A stretch of DNA of 64,000 bases, taken from contig CAZYGI010000009.1 of NCBI GenBank assembly GCA_964647255.1, forward strand, positions 19,555 to 83,554, in the 5' to 3' direction. This DNA is from CAWJEL01 sp964647255. Lineage in GTDB: Bacteria > Chloroflexota > Anaerolineae > CG2-30-64-16. How positions within the stretch are numbered: position 1 is the stretch's first letter; each line of letters starts with the position of its first letter. Positions 28,818 to 37,225 of this stretch are shown here, piece after piece. Position numbers and translations under genes: made by a program. Below the pieces are notes generated by a model. That model worked only from the letters and a program-made list of their open reading frames with translations, was not told where the DNA came from and did no database searches.

Positions 28818-31800
28818 CTACCGCGCGATCAGCGGCAGGTATTGCCGCCGGCCGCCCTTCGGCGTGATCGTGAGCGAAACGATGTTGGACGTGCCAGCGT
28901 TCGGTTCCGGGTTGCGGACGTCAATGCTGGCTGCGCCGCCCTGGGCGATCAACCCGGCGGTCACCTGCCCGCGCACCTCCGTGCCGGAGATGAAGGTGGT
29001 GGGCAGCGCGCTACCTTGCCAGTAGATCGTTGCGCCGGTGACGAAGCCGGAGCCCGTCACTGCCAACGTGAACGCCGGGCCTTCCGCAGCCGTCGCGTTG
29101 GGCGAGAGCCTTGTGATGGCCGGCGCCGGGTTGAGTACGGTGAAGGCGGTCGCGTTCGAGATGAAGTTGCCGGGGTTGGCCACCGTGACGTCCACCTTGC
29201 CGGGGCCGACGAGCTGCCCCGCGGCCACCTGGGCGGTCAGCCGCGTGCTGCTCACAAAGGTCGTGGGCAGCGCAGCGCCGTTCCAGCGCACCGTCGCGCC
29301 GCTGACGAAGCCTGCGCCGTCCACGGTCAGGGTGAAGGCCGTTCCGCCGCGGGTCGCCGTGACCGGATCCAGGCTGATGATTTCAGGCTGGGCGCCGAAC
29401 GCGGATGCGGCCCAGGTGTTCGGCTTGTTCGAGACCGCCGTGTAGGGCCAGCCGTAGTCGTTGCCCTGGGAGCTCACCCAGTAATGCCCCAACTTCAGGC
29501 CGGCCGCGTGATCCCAGCCGCCGATCGTGTCCGCGGGGATGCGCAGCTCGGCGTCCCAGGTCGTCGCGCCCGCGCTGACCTGCGCCTGCAGGCCCGCGGG
29601 GCCGGGATTGGCGAATCCCCCCGATCCGTTGCCCGCGTAGGTGAAGACGCCGCCATCCTCGCCAACGAAGAAGCCATAATCGTCAGCCTGTGCGAGCGCG
29701 TTGCGGCTGTTGTTCGCGTCGATGCGCACGCCCGCGAACGCGCCCGGGCTGGTCGCCCCTTTCTTCAGATGGGCGAAGCAGGCGAAGAGCGCATCGGATG
29801 TGCGGAGCAGGTGCACCGCGGCCTGTGCGCCGTCGCCGTACGGCTGAAGCCGGAGCGCCACACCGTCGGCGTAGCTGGCATCCCCGCAGGCTCCATCCAA
29901 CACCGGCGCGGAGCCGGCCGGGACGGAGAGCGGCAAGATGTTCAGCTTGGAGGTCGCCGTAGCCTGCTGGTTGGCCGAGTCTTTCGCTGTCAAGCTGATG
30001 GTGTGCGCACCCGGTGCAAGACCGGCCACGGGCACATCCCGCCCGGTCCCGGCCGCGGCGCCGTCCACCTGCCAGGAGAGGTTGGCGCCGGGGATCCCGC
30101 CATCCTCGGTGTCGTCGGCGCCGCCGCTCAGGACCATCGGCTCGTCGGGGCGATACCAGTGCCCGTCCACCGGCGCCGCGATGGCCGGCTGCGGCTTGCG
30201 ATCACTCACCGAGAAGGCGCCAGAGAGGCCGGAGCCGGTGTTATAGCCATCCGAGGCCAATACCCGGATACGGGCGTTCTGGCCGTTGCTCCCGTGAAGG
30301 CCGTCCGTCCCCTGGAGCACGAGTGTGGTCACGGGATTGGCGGGCGTCCCGGGCAGGTCAGTCGCCAGCGTTTGCCAATGCACGCCGTTATCGTAGCTGT
30401 ACTGCACCGTGTAGAGCAGGATGTCGTTATCCGCGTCGGTGGCCTGCCATTGGATCGTCAGATCGGCGCCGACGGATGCGCCCGCCGCCGGCTGCGTCAC
30501 GGTCACCGCCGGCACGGCCGGCCCAAAGGTGCGCTCATCGAGCAGCGTGCTGTCGGCCAAAAGCTGCGCCTTGACGGGAACGCCGGCCGGCGCGGGGAAG
30601 GTCGCCATGAAGAGCGCCGGGTCGCCGTGCACGTGATCGTCCGTCTCCAGCGGCGTGACGTTCCGGTCGGCCAGCACGGCGCCGCCGGCCGCAAGAAGCC
30701 GCACATGGTAGACGGCTTCCGCCGCGGTTCCAGCCGCCTCGCTGTACTCGGGCACCAGCCGCTCCTGCCACTTGCGCTGCATCCCAGTGCTCAACGCGGC
30801 CGCGGGCAACATCTTCAGGTAACTGAGCCGGCCGGTGTTGGCCTCGTGATCAAGCGCACCGCTGACGTAGACCGCGCCGGCATCGGGCGCCAGGGGCGCA
30901 GCCGCTGCAGTTGCACTTGCGCCCGTGGGGGCCGCGGCGAACGCGCCCATCAACGCGCGCCAGGTGTAGTCGCTCACCCAGAATCCCTGCCAGTTGGGGT
31001 TCTGGCCGGTGTTGGGCGAGTACGACATGAAGTCCGACGCCTGGTTTGGCGGGATCGGCTGCTGGTTCACCGGGTCGAAGCCGTAGTAGTTGTTCGCGCC
31101 GGCGTTGTCCAACTGGCACGGCGGATACGGGTAGCCACTGTCCACTCCGCTGGGGCTGCCGCAGTTGACGTGGCCGCGGTTGTAGTTATGCGTCAGCTCC
31201 TGGGCCATCACCGGACCTTGGAACATAGCGTTCCAGGTGTTGGCGAAGGGGTTGGGCGTGCGCGGCGGCAGCTTGACCCAGGAAGAATTGACCAGCAGGC
31301 TGGCGTAGCCGGCGACGCTCCCCGTGTTGGCCGAGGGATGCACCATGCCCATGTAATGCACCGGCGCGCCGATGTTGTCGCAGGCGTCCGGGTCGTCGGT
31401 GAAGAGGTCAATCGCCGCGATCGCCAGGATCGCGTCGTCGCGGTCGGCCAGCAGATTCAGGACGCTGGCATCCTCCTCCAACTCCAGCGGCCCGGTGCAC
31501 GGGTAGGGGAACGGCCCCCACCAACACACCTCAGCTTCCTCGGCGCGCGCATTGACCTTGTACGTCCACACCTCCGGAACGGGCCACAGCCGAGAGTAGC
31601 GGCGGATCATATCCATCACGTTCGGGTCGGAGAGCTTGGGATCCGGCGTGTGGGTCCAGACCGGCAGCGTCACGACGCAGGCGGGCGGCTGGTTTTGGAA
31701 GGTGAAGGTGCCCTGTAACGCGTTATTGCCAGGGTTGGTGTCATCGTAGAACCCGCGCGGGTCCACCTCCGCGCGCAGCACAGTGCCGCCGCTCGTGGTC

Positions 31801-33191
31801 CAGCTTTCCGGCAGCTTGAAGAGCCAACCGTCGGTCGCGTTGCCGCGATCATAGCTGCCCCCGGCGGTCAGGTTCAAGACGCCGTCCAGCGGGCTCAACG
31901 GCGAGCCGGGCAGCGGCGAGCCGCCCCGGGTGCCGATCAGCCGCGCCTCAACGCCCGGCGCAGTCGGCCCGGCCAGATCGCGGCCGTAGACGCGGACGTA
32001 TGTCGCGCGTTTCGCGACCAGCGGCGCCTGGTTGGCCGTGTTCTGGATCGCCTGCGTTACCTCCCACTGGCTTGCTTGCAGATCAAAGGTGATCGCACTG
32101 GCTGCAACGGGCAGCTTCATGATGCTGGGACTCGTCTGGTAGCGCGCGAAATAGACCCACGACGCGTCGGCATAGATGTTGGTGTAGAGGTCAGCCATGC
32201 CGGTGGCGATGGTCTGCGTCGTGGTCGTCCCGATCTGCTGCCGGCGCACCCGCGCATCGCTGACGTAGGGGAAGCCCCCGCCCGACGGGGTGGTGAACTG
32301 CTGTTCCACCCAGAAGAGCGTGTTGCCGCCGCGCGCGATGTCACCCACGGTCCACGGCCCGCTGTAGAAGGTGCCTTTGGCGCACCTTCCGGTCAGCGAA
32401 TTACAGGAGAGCTGCTTGATGTCGCCGCCTTCGGCCCAGTAGTAGGCGTAAGTGATCACAGTGCCGCCCGGGCTATAGAGCAGGCTGTGCGCATCGCTGG
32501 ACGTTGTGGTCACCTGCTGCTTGGTTGAAGTGCAGGGCAGGCTGCCGCAGTCGGTGTTGACGCGCCAGAAGCCGGTGGTGTCGAGCCAATACACGACCGT
32601 GGGATAGACCAACATATCTTTCGGATAGGCGCCGGTGGTGGCAATCGTCGCCAGGCCGGTGCCATCGGTTTTGATCCGGTGGATGCGGTTGTCCAGCCCG
32701 AACCAGTAAACGTAATCGCCCTGGTGGACAAGTTGCGTCTCCTGGCGGGGCCATTGGCCGGACGCCACGGTGCTGATCAGGGTCGGCGGATCGTAGGGCG
32801 AACCGCTAGCGCGATACTCAAGCCGCGCACCATCATCCTTATAGTAATAGATGCCGGTCGAGTCGGCAACCATGCTCAGGAAGTTGAGGCAGTTCGCCGA
32901 GTTAACATTGGCAAGCGTTTTGGTGGCACCGCCGCCCGTCGGCTTGCGCTTGAGATAGCCATCCCCGCGGAACTCGCCGCCATAGCAGCGCTCAGCCCAA
33001 TAGGCCAGGCCATCGGAGACGGTCCATTCGTTGAACGTGTCGGACACGATAGTGGTGGGCGTGTCCATCGGTGCGTCCGGCTCGGCATGGGCGACCGGCG
33101 CCGCGGCTGAAGGGACAAACCCGGCAAGGACCGCCGTGACCGATACGACGATCAGAGCCAGGTACAACGTCGGGTGGGTGCGAAATCGCAT
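28818..33191 (-). CDS. Large secreted protein, protease-like with damaged HExxH
   Basis: This 1457-residue protein has a signal peptide (about residues 1-35), a propeller-like region (about 45-380), a CARDB-like domain (about 385-520), and a protease-like region whose zinc motif reads QELTHNYNRGH (residues 664-674). The first His is Gln664, one base change from His. Ig-like domains, a DOMON/CBM9-like domain (about 1080-1250) and two IPT/TIG domains (about 1255-1440) follow. The chain ends in YLPLIAR. The paralogue at 43712 keeps HELGH, so this copy is probably catalytically impaired or uses another ligand. Start at 33191 has AGGAGG upstream; the longer frame is rejected. Confidence 0.8.
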   Translation of the reverse strand: MRFRTHPTLYLALIVVSVTAVLAGFVPSAAAPVAHAEPDAPMDTPTTIVSDTFNEWTVSDGLAYWAERCYGGEFRGDGYLKRKPTGGGATKTLANVNSANCLNFLSMVADSTGIYYYKDDGARLEYRASGSPYDPPTLISTVASGQWPRQETQLVHQGDYVYWFGLDNRIHRIKTDGTGLATIATTGAYPKDMLVYPTVVYWLDTTGFWRVNTDCGSLPCTSTKQQVTTTSSDAHSLLYSPGGTVITYAYYWAEGGDIKQLSCNSLTGRCAKGTFYSGPWTVGDIARGGNTLFWVEQQFTTPSGGGFPYVSDARVRRQQIGTTTTQTIATGMADLYTNIYADASWVYFARYQTSPSIMKLPVAASAITFDLQASQWEVTQAIQNTANQAPLVAKRATYVRVYGRDLAGPTAPGVEARLIGTRGGSPLPGSPLSPLDGVLNLTAGGSYDRGNATDGWLFKLPESWTTSGGTVLRAEVDPRGFYDDTNPGNNALQGTFTFQNQPPACVVTLPVWTHTPDPKLSDPNVMDMIRRYSRLWPVPEVWTYKVNARAEEAEVCWWGPFPYPCTGPLELEEDASVLNLLADRDDAILAIAAIDLFTDDPDACDNIGAPVHYMGMVHPSANTGSVAGYASLLVNSSWVKLPPRTPNPFANTWNAMFQGPVMAQELTHNYNRGHVNCGSPSGVDSGYPYPPCQLDNAGANNYYGFDPVNQQPIPPNQASDFMSYSPNTGQNPNWQGFWVSDYTWRALMGAFAAAPTGASATAAAAPLAPDAGAVYVSGALDHEANTGRLSYLKMLPAAALSTGMQRKWQERLVPEYSEAAGTAAEAVYHVRLLAAGGAVLADRNVTPLETDDHVHGDPALFMATFPAPAGVPVKAQLLADSTLLDERTFGPAVPAVTVTQPAAGASVGADLTIQWQATDADNDILLYTVQYSYDNGVHWQTLATDLPGTPANPVTTLVLQGTDGLHGSNGQNARIRVLASDGYNTGSGLSGAFSVSDRKPQPAIAAPVDGHWYRPDEPMVLSGGADDTEDGGIPGANLSWQVDGAAAGTGRDVPVAGLAPGAHTISLTAKDSANQQATATSKLNILPLSVPAGSAPVLDGACGDASYADGVALRLQPYGDGAQAAVHLLRTSDALFACFAHLKKGATSPGAFAGVRIDANNSRNALAQADDYGFFVGEDGGVFTYAGNGSGGFANPGPAGLQAQVSAGATTWDAELRIPADTIGGWDHAAGLKLGHYWVSSQGNDYGWPYTAVSNKPNTWAASAFGAQPEIISLDPVTATRGGTAFTLTVDGAGFVSGATVRWNGAALPTTFVSSTRLTAQVAAGQLVGPGKVDVTVANPGNFISNATAFTVLNPAPAITRLSPNATAAEGPAFTLAVTGSGFVTGATIYWQGSALPTTFISGTEVRGQVTAGLIAQGGAASIDVRNPEPNAGTSNIVSLTITPKGGRRQYLPLIAR

Positions 33192-33481
33192 ACAGTTCCT
33201 CCTCGTCGTGAGATCAAACGAAAGATCGGATCGCCGGGAACGGCTGGCAACTGGAACCGGCGAGAAGGCTGTCATCGGGTGAAACGATGCCTGGAACCCT
33301 GTTAAGTCGGACGCTGCGGGCCCGGCAGTTGCAGATCCCTGCGCTGACAAGACAAATACCGGGCAAATGTGCAACAAGTTTGTAGTTCGAGAATAGAGCA
33401 AGCATGGCACAAATAGAAGTGGCGCAGATTCCATTCTGCCGCATTAGGCGATTTCAGCACAGGTGTGCTATTCTATGCACC

Positions 33482-34735
33482 ATGACCAAGACCGAACTCC
33501 CCCCTCCAAATGTGCACCTGAGCAAGATCGAGGCCCGGCGTTTTCTGCTGGCGCACCAGTGCTTGTGGCCGCCGCGACGCCTGCACGGCCAGGATGGCCT
33601 CCTCGACTTCATCCGTCACATCGGCAGCATCCAGTACGACCCGGTCAACCTGGTCGGACAGAACCCCGAGCTGGTGCTGCAAGCCCGCGTGGCCGGCTAC
33701 ACCCCCGCGCTGCTCGCCGGGCTGCTCTACACCGACCGCCGGCTGGTGGATGGGGTGGACAAGCAGGCGGCGATCTACGCGACCGAGGACTGGCCGCACT
33801 TCGCCCGGCAGCGCGCCCGGGCGCTCCAGTGGCACGGCGACCCGGGCAGCCAGCCGATGGCCATCGCTGACGCGGTGAAAAGTGCGATCCGGGAGCGCGG
33901 CCCGCTCTGTTCCGCCGACCTGGAACACAAAGAGGCGATTGATTGGTGGTGGGGCGCGCCCACGCGGCTGGGCCGGGCGGCGCTGGAGATCCTCTACCTC
34001 ATGGGCGAGGTGGGGATCCATCATCGGGTGAACACGCGGCGCTACTTCGACCTGATGGAGCGGCTGCTGCCGGCCGATCTGCTGGCCGCGGCCGATCCTA
34101 ACCCGACCGTCGAGGCGTACGAGGACTGGCATGTCGCGCGGCGGATCGGCTCGCTCGGCCTGGCCAGCCCGGCGATGGGTGAGCATTGGCTGGGCATAGG
34201 CGGGATGAAGGCCGAACCGCGGCGCGTTGTGTTGGCGCGGCTGGCCGCGCAAGGCGTCCTGATCCCGGTCGCAGTGGAAGGGGTGAGCCAGGCGCCGCTC
34301 TTCATGCGCGCGGCGGACAGGCCCCTGCTCAACGCGACCACGGCCGCGGACGGCGCGGACCCGGCAGCCGCGTTCATCGGCCCGCTAGATAACCTGATCT
34401 GGGACCGCGATCTGATCCGCTGGGTATTCGATTTCGACTACGTCTGGGAGGTGTACAAACCGGCCAGCCAGCGGAAGTACGGCCACTACGTCTTGCCTGT
34501 GCTCTACGGGGACCGCTTCGTCGCCCGCGTCGAGCCGATCTTCGACCGCAAGGCGCGCGTGCTGACGATCGCCAACTGGTGGTGGGAAGCCGGCGTCGAA
34601 CCGGACGAGGCAATGGTCGCCGCGCTGGCGGAGTGCACGGCTGCGTTCGGCCGCTACCTGGGCGCGGAGGCGATCCGGTTAGGCGAGGCGGCAGATGGCC
34701 CGGTGCTGCGAGAGATGCTGGCGCAGGCCCAATGA
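33482..34735 (+). CDS. AlkX/YcaQ-like winged-helix DNA glycosylase
   Basis: This 417-residue HTH_42 (DUF1006) protein belongs to the family of E. coli YcaQ/AlkX and Streptomyces AlkZ, which unhook interstrand crosslinks and remove alkylated bases. The active-site triad reads Gln51-Tyr52-Asp53 (SIQYDPVN), the QxD form of the YcaQ group rather than the QxQ of AlkZ. The late region with YGDRFVARVEP is also typical. The ATG at 33482 has no clear ribosome binding site, and an extended -10 (TGCTATTCT, 33466-33474) lies only seven bases upstream, so the mRNA may be leaderless. Confidence 0.87.
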   Translation: MTKTELPPPNVHLSKIEARRFLLAHQCLWPPRRLHGQDGLLDFIRHIGSIQYDPVNLVGQNPELVLQARVAGYTPALLAGLLYTDRRLVDGVDKQAAIYATEDWPHFARQRARALQWHGDPGSQPMAIADAVKSAIRERGPLCSADLEHKEAIDWWWGAPTRLGRAALEILYLMGEVGIHHRVNTRRYFDLMERLLPADLLAAADPNPTVEAYEDWHVARRIGSLGLASPAMGEHWLGIGGMKAEPRRVVLARLAAQGVLIPVAVEGVSQAPLFMRAADRPLLNATTAADGADPAAAFIGPLDNLIWDRDLIRWVFDFDYVWEVYKPASQRKYGHYVLPVLYGDRFVARVEPIFDRKARVLTIANWWWEAGVEPDEAMVAALAECTAAFGRYLGAEAIRLGEAADGPVLREMLAQAQ

Positions 34736-34878
34736 TCATCAGCGACGATGTGGGTCAACCGCATCCCGCCCGCGAATTTGCCTGCCGTTGATATTCAAAT
34801 AGGCCGCATCTAAGCCAGGGTGAGGCGCTACAAGACATCGGTGCGGTGGGCAGTCACGGAGGCTGCCCACCATGCGCT

Positions 34879-35073
34879 TCACCACTCGTACAGCAACAAT
34901 GCAGCCAGGACGGACAGCACCACCCCAACCAGCACAGCCTGGGGGTTGGTGTCGAACACGGTGAGATCAAGCTGGACCTTGATGAGCCCGGTCAGGACCA
35001 GCCCGATGAACACGACCATCGCGGTGGCCAATGCAAAGCTGACCTTCGGCCGCATGCGGCGATAACGATACAT
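34879..35073 (-). CDS. Small two-helix membrane protein
   Basis: A 64-residue protein with a basic N-terminus (MYRYRRMRPK) and two hydrophobic helices, about residues 13-33 and 45-62, joined by a short polar loop. I do not recognise a family. AGGAG lies six bases before the ATG, and the gene starts 13 bp after the amylase stop codon on the same strand, so it is likely real and co-transcribed. Confidence 0.65.
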   Translation of the reverse strand: MYRYRRMRPKVSFALATAMVVFIGLVLTGLIKVQLDLTVFDTNPQAVLVGVVLSVLAALLLYEW

Positions 35074-35086
35074 GCTGATCTCCTGC

Positions 35087-36529
35087 TCACCCGGCCACAA
35101 AAACCGCCGCACTGCGCGGGGGCAGCGCTAGGCCGCGCAGCGTGCCATGCACGACCCGCGCCGTCAACCCGCCCCAGCGGTCGGTCAGGCCGCCGTCCGG
35201 CAGCAGATCATCCACCGCGAGTGTCACGTCGTGCGGGACCTGCCCGGCGTTGAACACGACGACCGCCGCACTGTCAGCCGTGCGCCGGGCGTAGGCAACG
35301 ACGTCCTCATGCGCGTAAAGCGTCTCGTAGCGGCCGCGGCGCAGCGCCGGGACCGCCTTCCGCAGGCTGATCGCCCGACGGGTGAAGTCCAACAGATCGT
35401 GATCCCAGGCCGCCTCATCCCAGGGGAACGCGCGGCGGCAGTCCGGGTCGTGCCCGCCGGCCATGCCGACCTCCGTGCCGTAATAGAGGCACGGCGCGCC
35501 CGGCAGCGTCAGCAGGAAGAGCAGCGCCAGGCGCAGCGCGCTCGCATCGCCGCCGGCCTGATGGATGAACCGGGCGGTATCGTGGCTGTCCAACAGGTTC
35601 ATCTGCACCTGGGTGATCGCTTCAGGATAGAGTGACATCAAACGCTCGACCTGGTGGATGAACGCCCGGCCGCGCAGCGGGGTCAGCTTGAACCCGCCCG
35701 GCCGGTAGTGCCGATCCATCGTGTCGTAGGCAAAGAACCCCAGCGCCGCGCGCGACACGCCGTAGTTCATCACCGCGTCAAATTGGTCGCCTTGCAGCCA
35801 GCGTTCGGCCTCGTTCCAGATCTCGCCCACGATGTAGGCTTCCGGGTTCGCCGTCTTAACAACGCGGCGGAATTCGCGCCAGAACGCATCGTCGTCAATC
35901 TCCTGCGGCACATCCAGGCGCCAGCCGTCAATCCCAAACTCGATCCAGGTGCGCGCCACATCCCAGATGAAACGGCGTACGGCGGGCGTGTCTGTGTTGA
36001 GCTTCGGCAGCGCCGCGTTGCCCCACCATGCGGCATAGTTTGCCTTGCCGCCGCCGTAGGGGTGCAGCGGCCACTCTTCCACATGAAACCAGTCCAGGTA
36101 GGCCGATTCCGCGCCGTTCTCCAGGATGTCGTGGAACTGGAAGAACCCGCGCGAGGCGTGATTGAAAACGCCGTCCAGGACCACCCGGATGCCGCGGGCG
36201 TGCGCCGCGTCCACCAGCTCACGCAGCGCCGCATTGCCGCCGAGCATCGGATCCACCTGGGTGTAGTCGTGCGTGTGGTAGCGGTGGTTGGAGGCCGACT
36301 GGAAGATCGGGTTGAAGTAGATCGCATTGACGCCGAGCGCGGTCAGGTGGTCGAGATGCTCGGCCACCCCCAACAGGTCGCCGCCCTGGTACGCGTGCCC
36401 GGTCGGCGCCGCGCCCCACGGCTGAAGGTTGGCCGGCTTCGGCACCCGCTCGGATTTGGCAAAACGATCGGGGAAAATCTGGTAGAAGATCGCGTCGCGG
36501 ACCCAATCTGGGGTAATCACGTCTGGCAT
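35087..36529 (-). CDS. GH13 alpha-amylase family enzyme (neopullulanase-like)
   Basis: This 480-residue glycoside hydrolase has the GH13 regions DGVFNH (119-124), GWRLDVPQE with nucleophile Asp206, GEIW with acid/base Glu236, and LLDSHDT with Asp317. The set fits the neopullulanase/cyclomaltodextrinase subfamily that cleaves short alpha-glucans. It begins directly with the catalytic barrel and lacks the N-terminal domain common there. No signal peptide is seen, so it is probably cytoplasmic. It lies 30 bp after the cupin gene, and the glucan phosphorylase gene is divergent from that pair. Confidence 0.93.
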   Translation of the reverse strand: MPDVITPDWVRDAIFYQIFPDRFAKSERVPKPANLQPWGAAPTGHAYQGGDLLGVAEHLDHLTALGVNAIYFNPIFQSASNHRYHTHDYTQVDPMLGGNAALRELVDAAHARGIRVVLDGVFNHASRGFFQFHDILENGAESAYLDWFHVEEWPLHPYGGGKANYAAWWGNAALPKLNTDTPAVRRFIWDVARTWIEFGIDGWRLDVPQEIDDDAFWREFRRVVKTANPEAYIVGEIWNEAERWLQGDQFDAVMNYGVSRAALGFFAYDTMDRHYRPGGFKLTPLRGRAFIHQVERLMSLYPEAITQVQMNLLDSHDTARFIHQAGGDASALRLALLFLLTLPGAPCLYYGTEVGMAGGHDPDCRRAFPWDEAAWDHDLLDFTRRAISLRKAVPALRRGRYETLYAHEDVVAYARRTADSAAVVVFNAGQVPHDVTLAVDDLLPDGGLTDRWGGLTARVVHGTLRGLALPPRSAAVFVAG

Positions 36530-36559
36530 GATGATCTGACTCCAATCAATGACAAGCGC

Positions 36560-36937
36560 TCACGCGGCTCCGCCGCGCATCAGCCGCTGGGTGGGGATAC
36601 CGCACAGGAACCGGAACGGGACGTCGCCCGCGTTGCGGTACTGATGCTCCAGCCCGGCAGGCACAAAAATGACGCTGCCGGCGCTCACCTCGCGCCACTC
36701 CTCGCCCAGCAGCACGCGGCCGTGGCCTTCGATCACGTAGTTTTCGTGCTCGTAGGGGTGGGCATGATGCGGGGTGTACCCGCCCGGTGCGACTTCGATG
36801 ACGCGCAACGCGTAGTTCGGCGCGCCGTCGGCCTTCTCATCTATCACCCAGCGGATGGTGACGCCGGGCGCCTGCTCGCCGAATACTTCGGCGGGCACTT
36901 CGGTATAGTGAACGGCTTTCGCCTTCGGCTCCGTCAT
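36560..36937 (-). CDS. Cupin-domain protein
   Basis: A 125-residue single cupin. Metal ligands are visible in HHAHPYEHENYVIEG (two His, then a Glu) and the later His of GLEHQYRN. The typical Gly-rich turn is present. Its substrate cannot be read from sequence. It is the first gene of a probable operon with the amylase, reads from a clear promoter at 36980-37007, and has AGGAG before its ATG. Confidence 0.88.
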   Translation of the reverse strand: MTEPKAKAVHYTEVPAEVFGEQAPGVTIRWVIDEKADGAPNYALRVIEVAPGGYTPHHAHPYEHENYVIEGHGRVLLGEEWREVSAGSVIFVPAGLEHQYRNAGDVPFRFLCGIPTQRLMRGGAA

Positions 36938-36979
36938 CTGACACTCCTCTCAGACTCAATTGGCCGGGTCTTTTCAGCT

Positions 36980-37007
36980 ATTATAGCCGCACGCCGCGCG
37001 GCGTCAA
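36980..37007 (-). promoter_or_regulatory. Promoter of the cupin-amylase operon
   Basis: On the minus strand TTGACG (37002-37007), 16 bp, then consensus TATAAT (36980-36985), 43 bp before the cupin start. Confidence 0.75.
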
Positions 37008-37066
37008 AGTTGGGGTGATATTCTGCTTCATTTTCGTCGCGAGCATGACACAAGTAATTGGCAAAC

Positions 37067-37135
37067 CGGTGTCAGTCCGATGCGAACCTGCGTCGCGTCC
37101 ACCGCGGGACGCGGGATCGCACCGACGGGACACCG
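37067..37135. other. Long imperfect inverted repeat upstream of glgP
   Basis: Three nested complementary blocks (CGGTGTC/GACACCG, TGCGA/TCGCA, CGCGTCC/GGACGCG) would fold into an interrupted hairpin of about 69 nt. A smaller hairpin (GGGGGT/ACCCCC, 37179-37197) lies between it and the glgP ribosome binding site. These could be leader RNA structures, but no known class is recognised. Confidence 0.4.
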
Positions 37136-37225
37136 CAATCTGGACAGATGACCCATCTTCCCCTAAAATAGCCTGACGGGGGGTGAGCTGAACCCCCTCT
37201 TTAGACATTCTGGAGGCTTTTTAAC

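Noticed and set aside
28587..31718. Open frame of 1043 codons on the plus strand
   Set aside because: It runs antisense through the secreted protein gene, starts inside a terminator hairpin and shows no motif; high GC explains the lack of stops.
33192..33434. 81-codon extension of the secreted protein before MRFRTHP
   Set aside because: The ATG at 33191 has AGGAGG and begins a signal peptide; an extension would bury it.
37067..37135. tRNA or known riboswitch in the glgP upstream region
   Set aside because: No cloverleaf, no TTCGA arm and no conserved riboswitch core could be found.
36981..37208. 75-codon frame between the cupin and glgP genes
   Set aside because: It overlaps the cupin promoter and the inverted repeats, has no ribosome binding site and no recognisable features.
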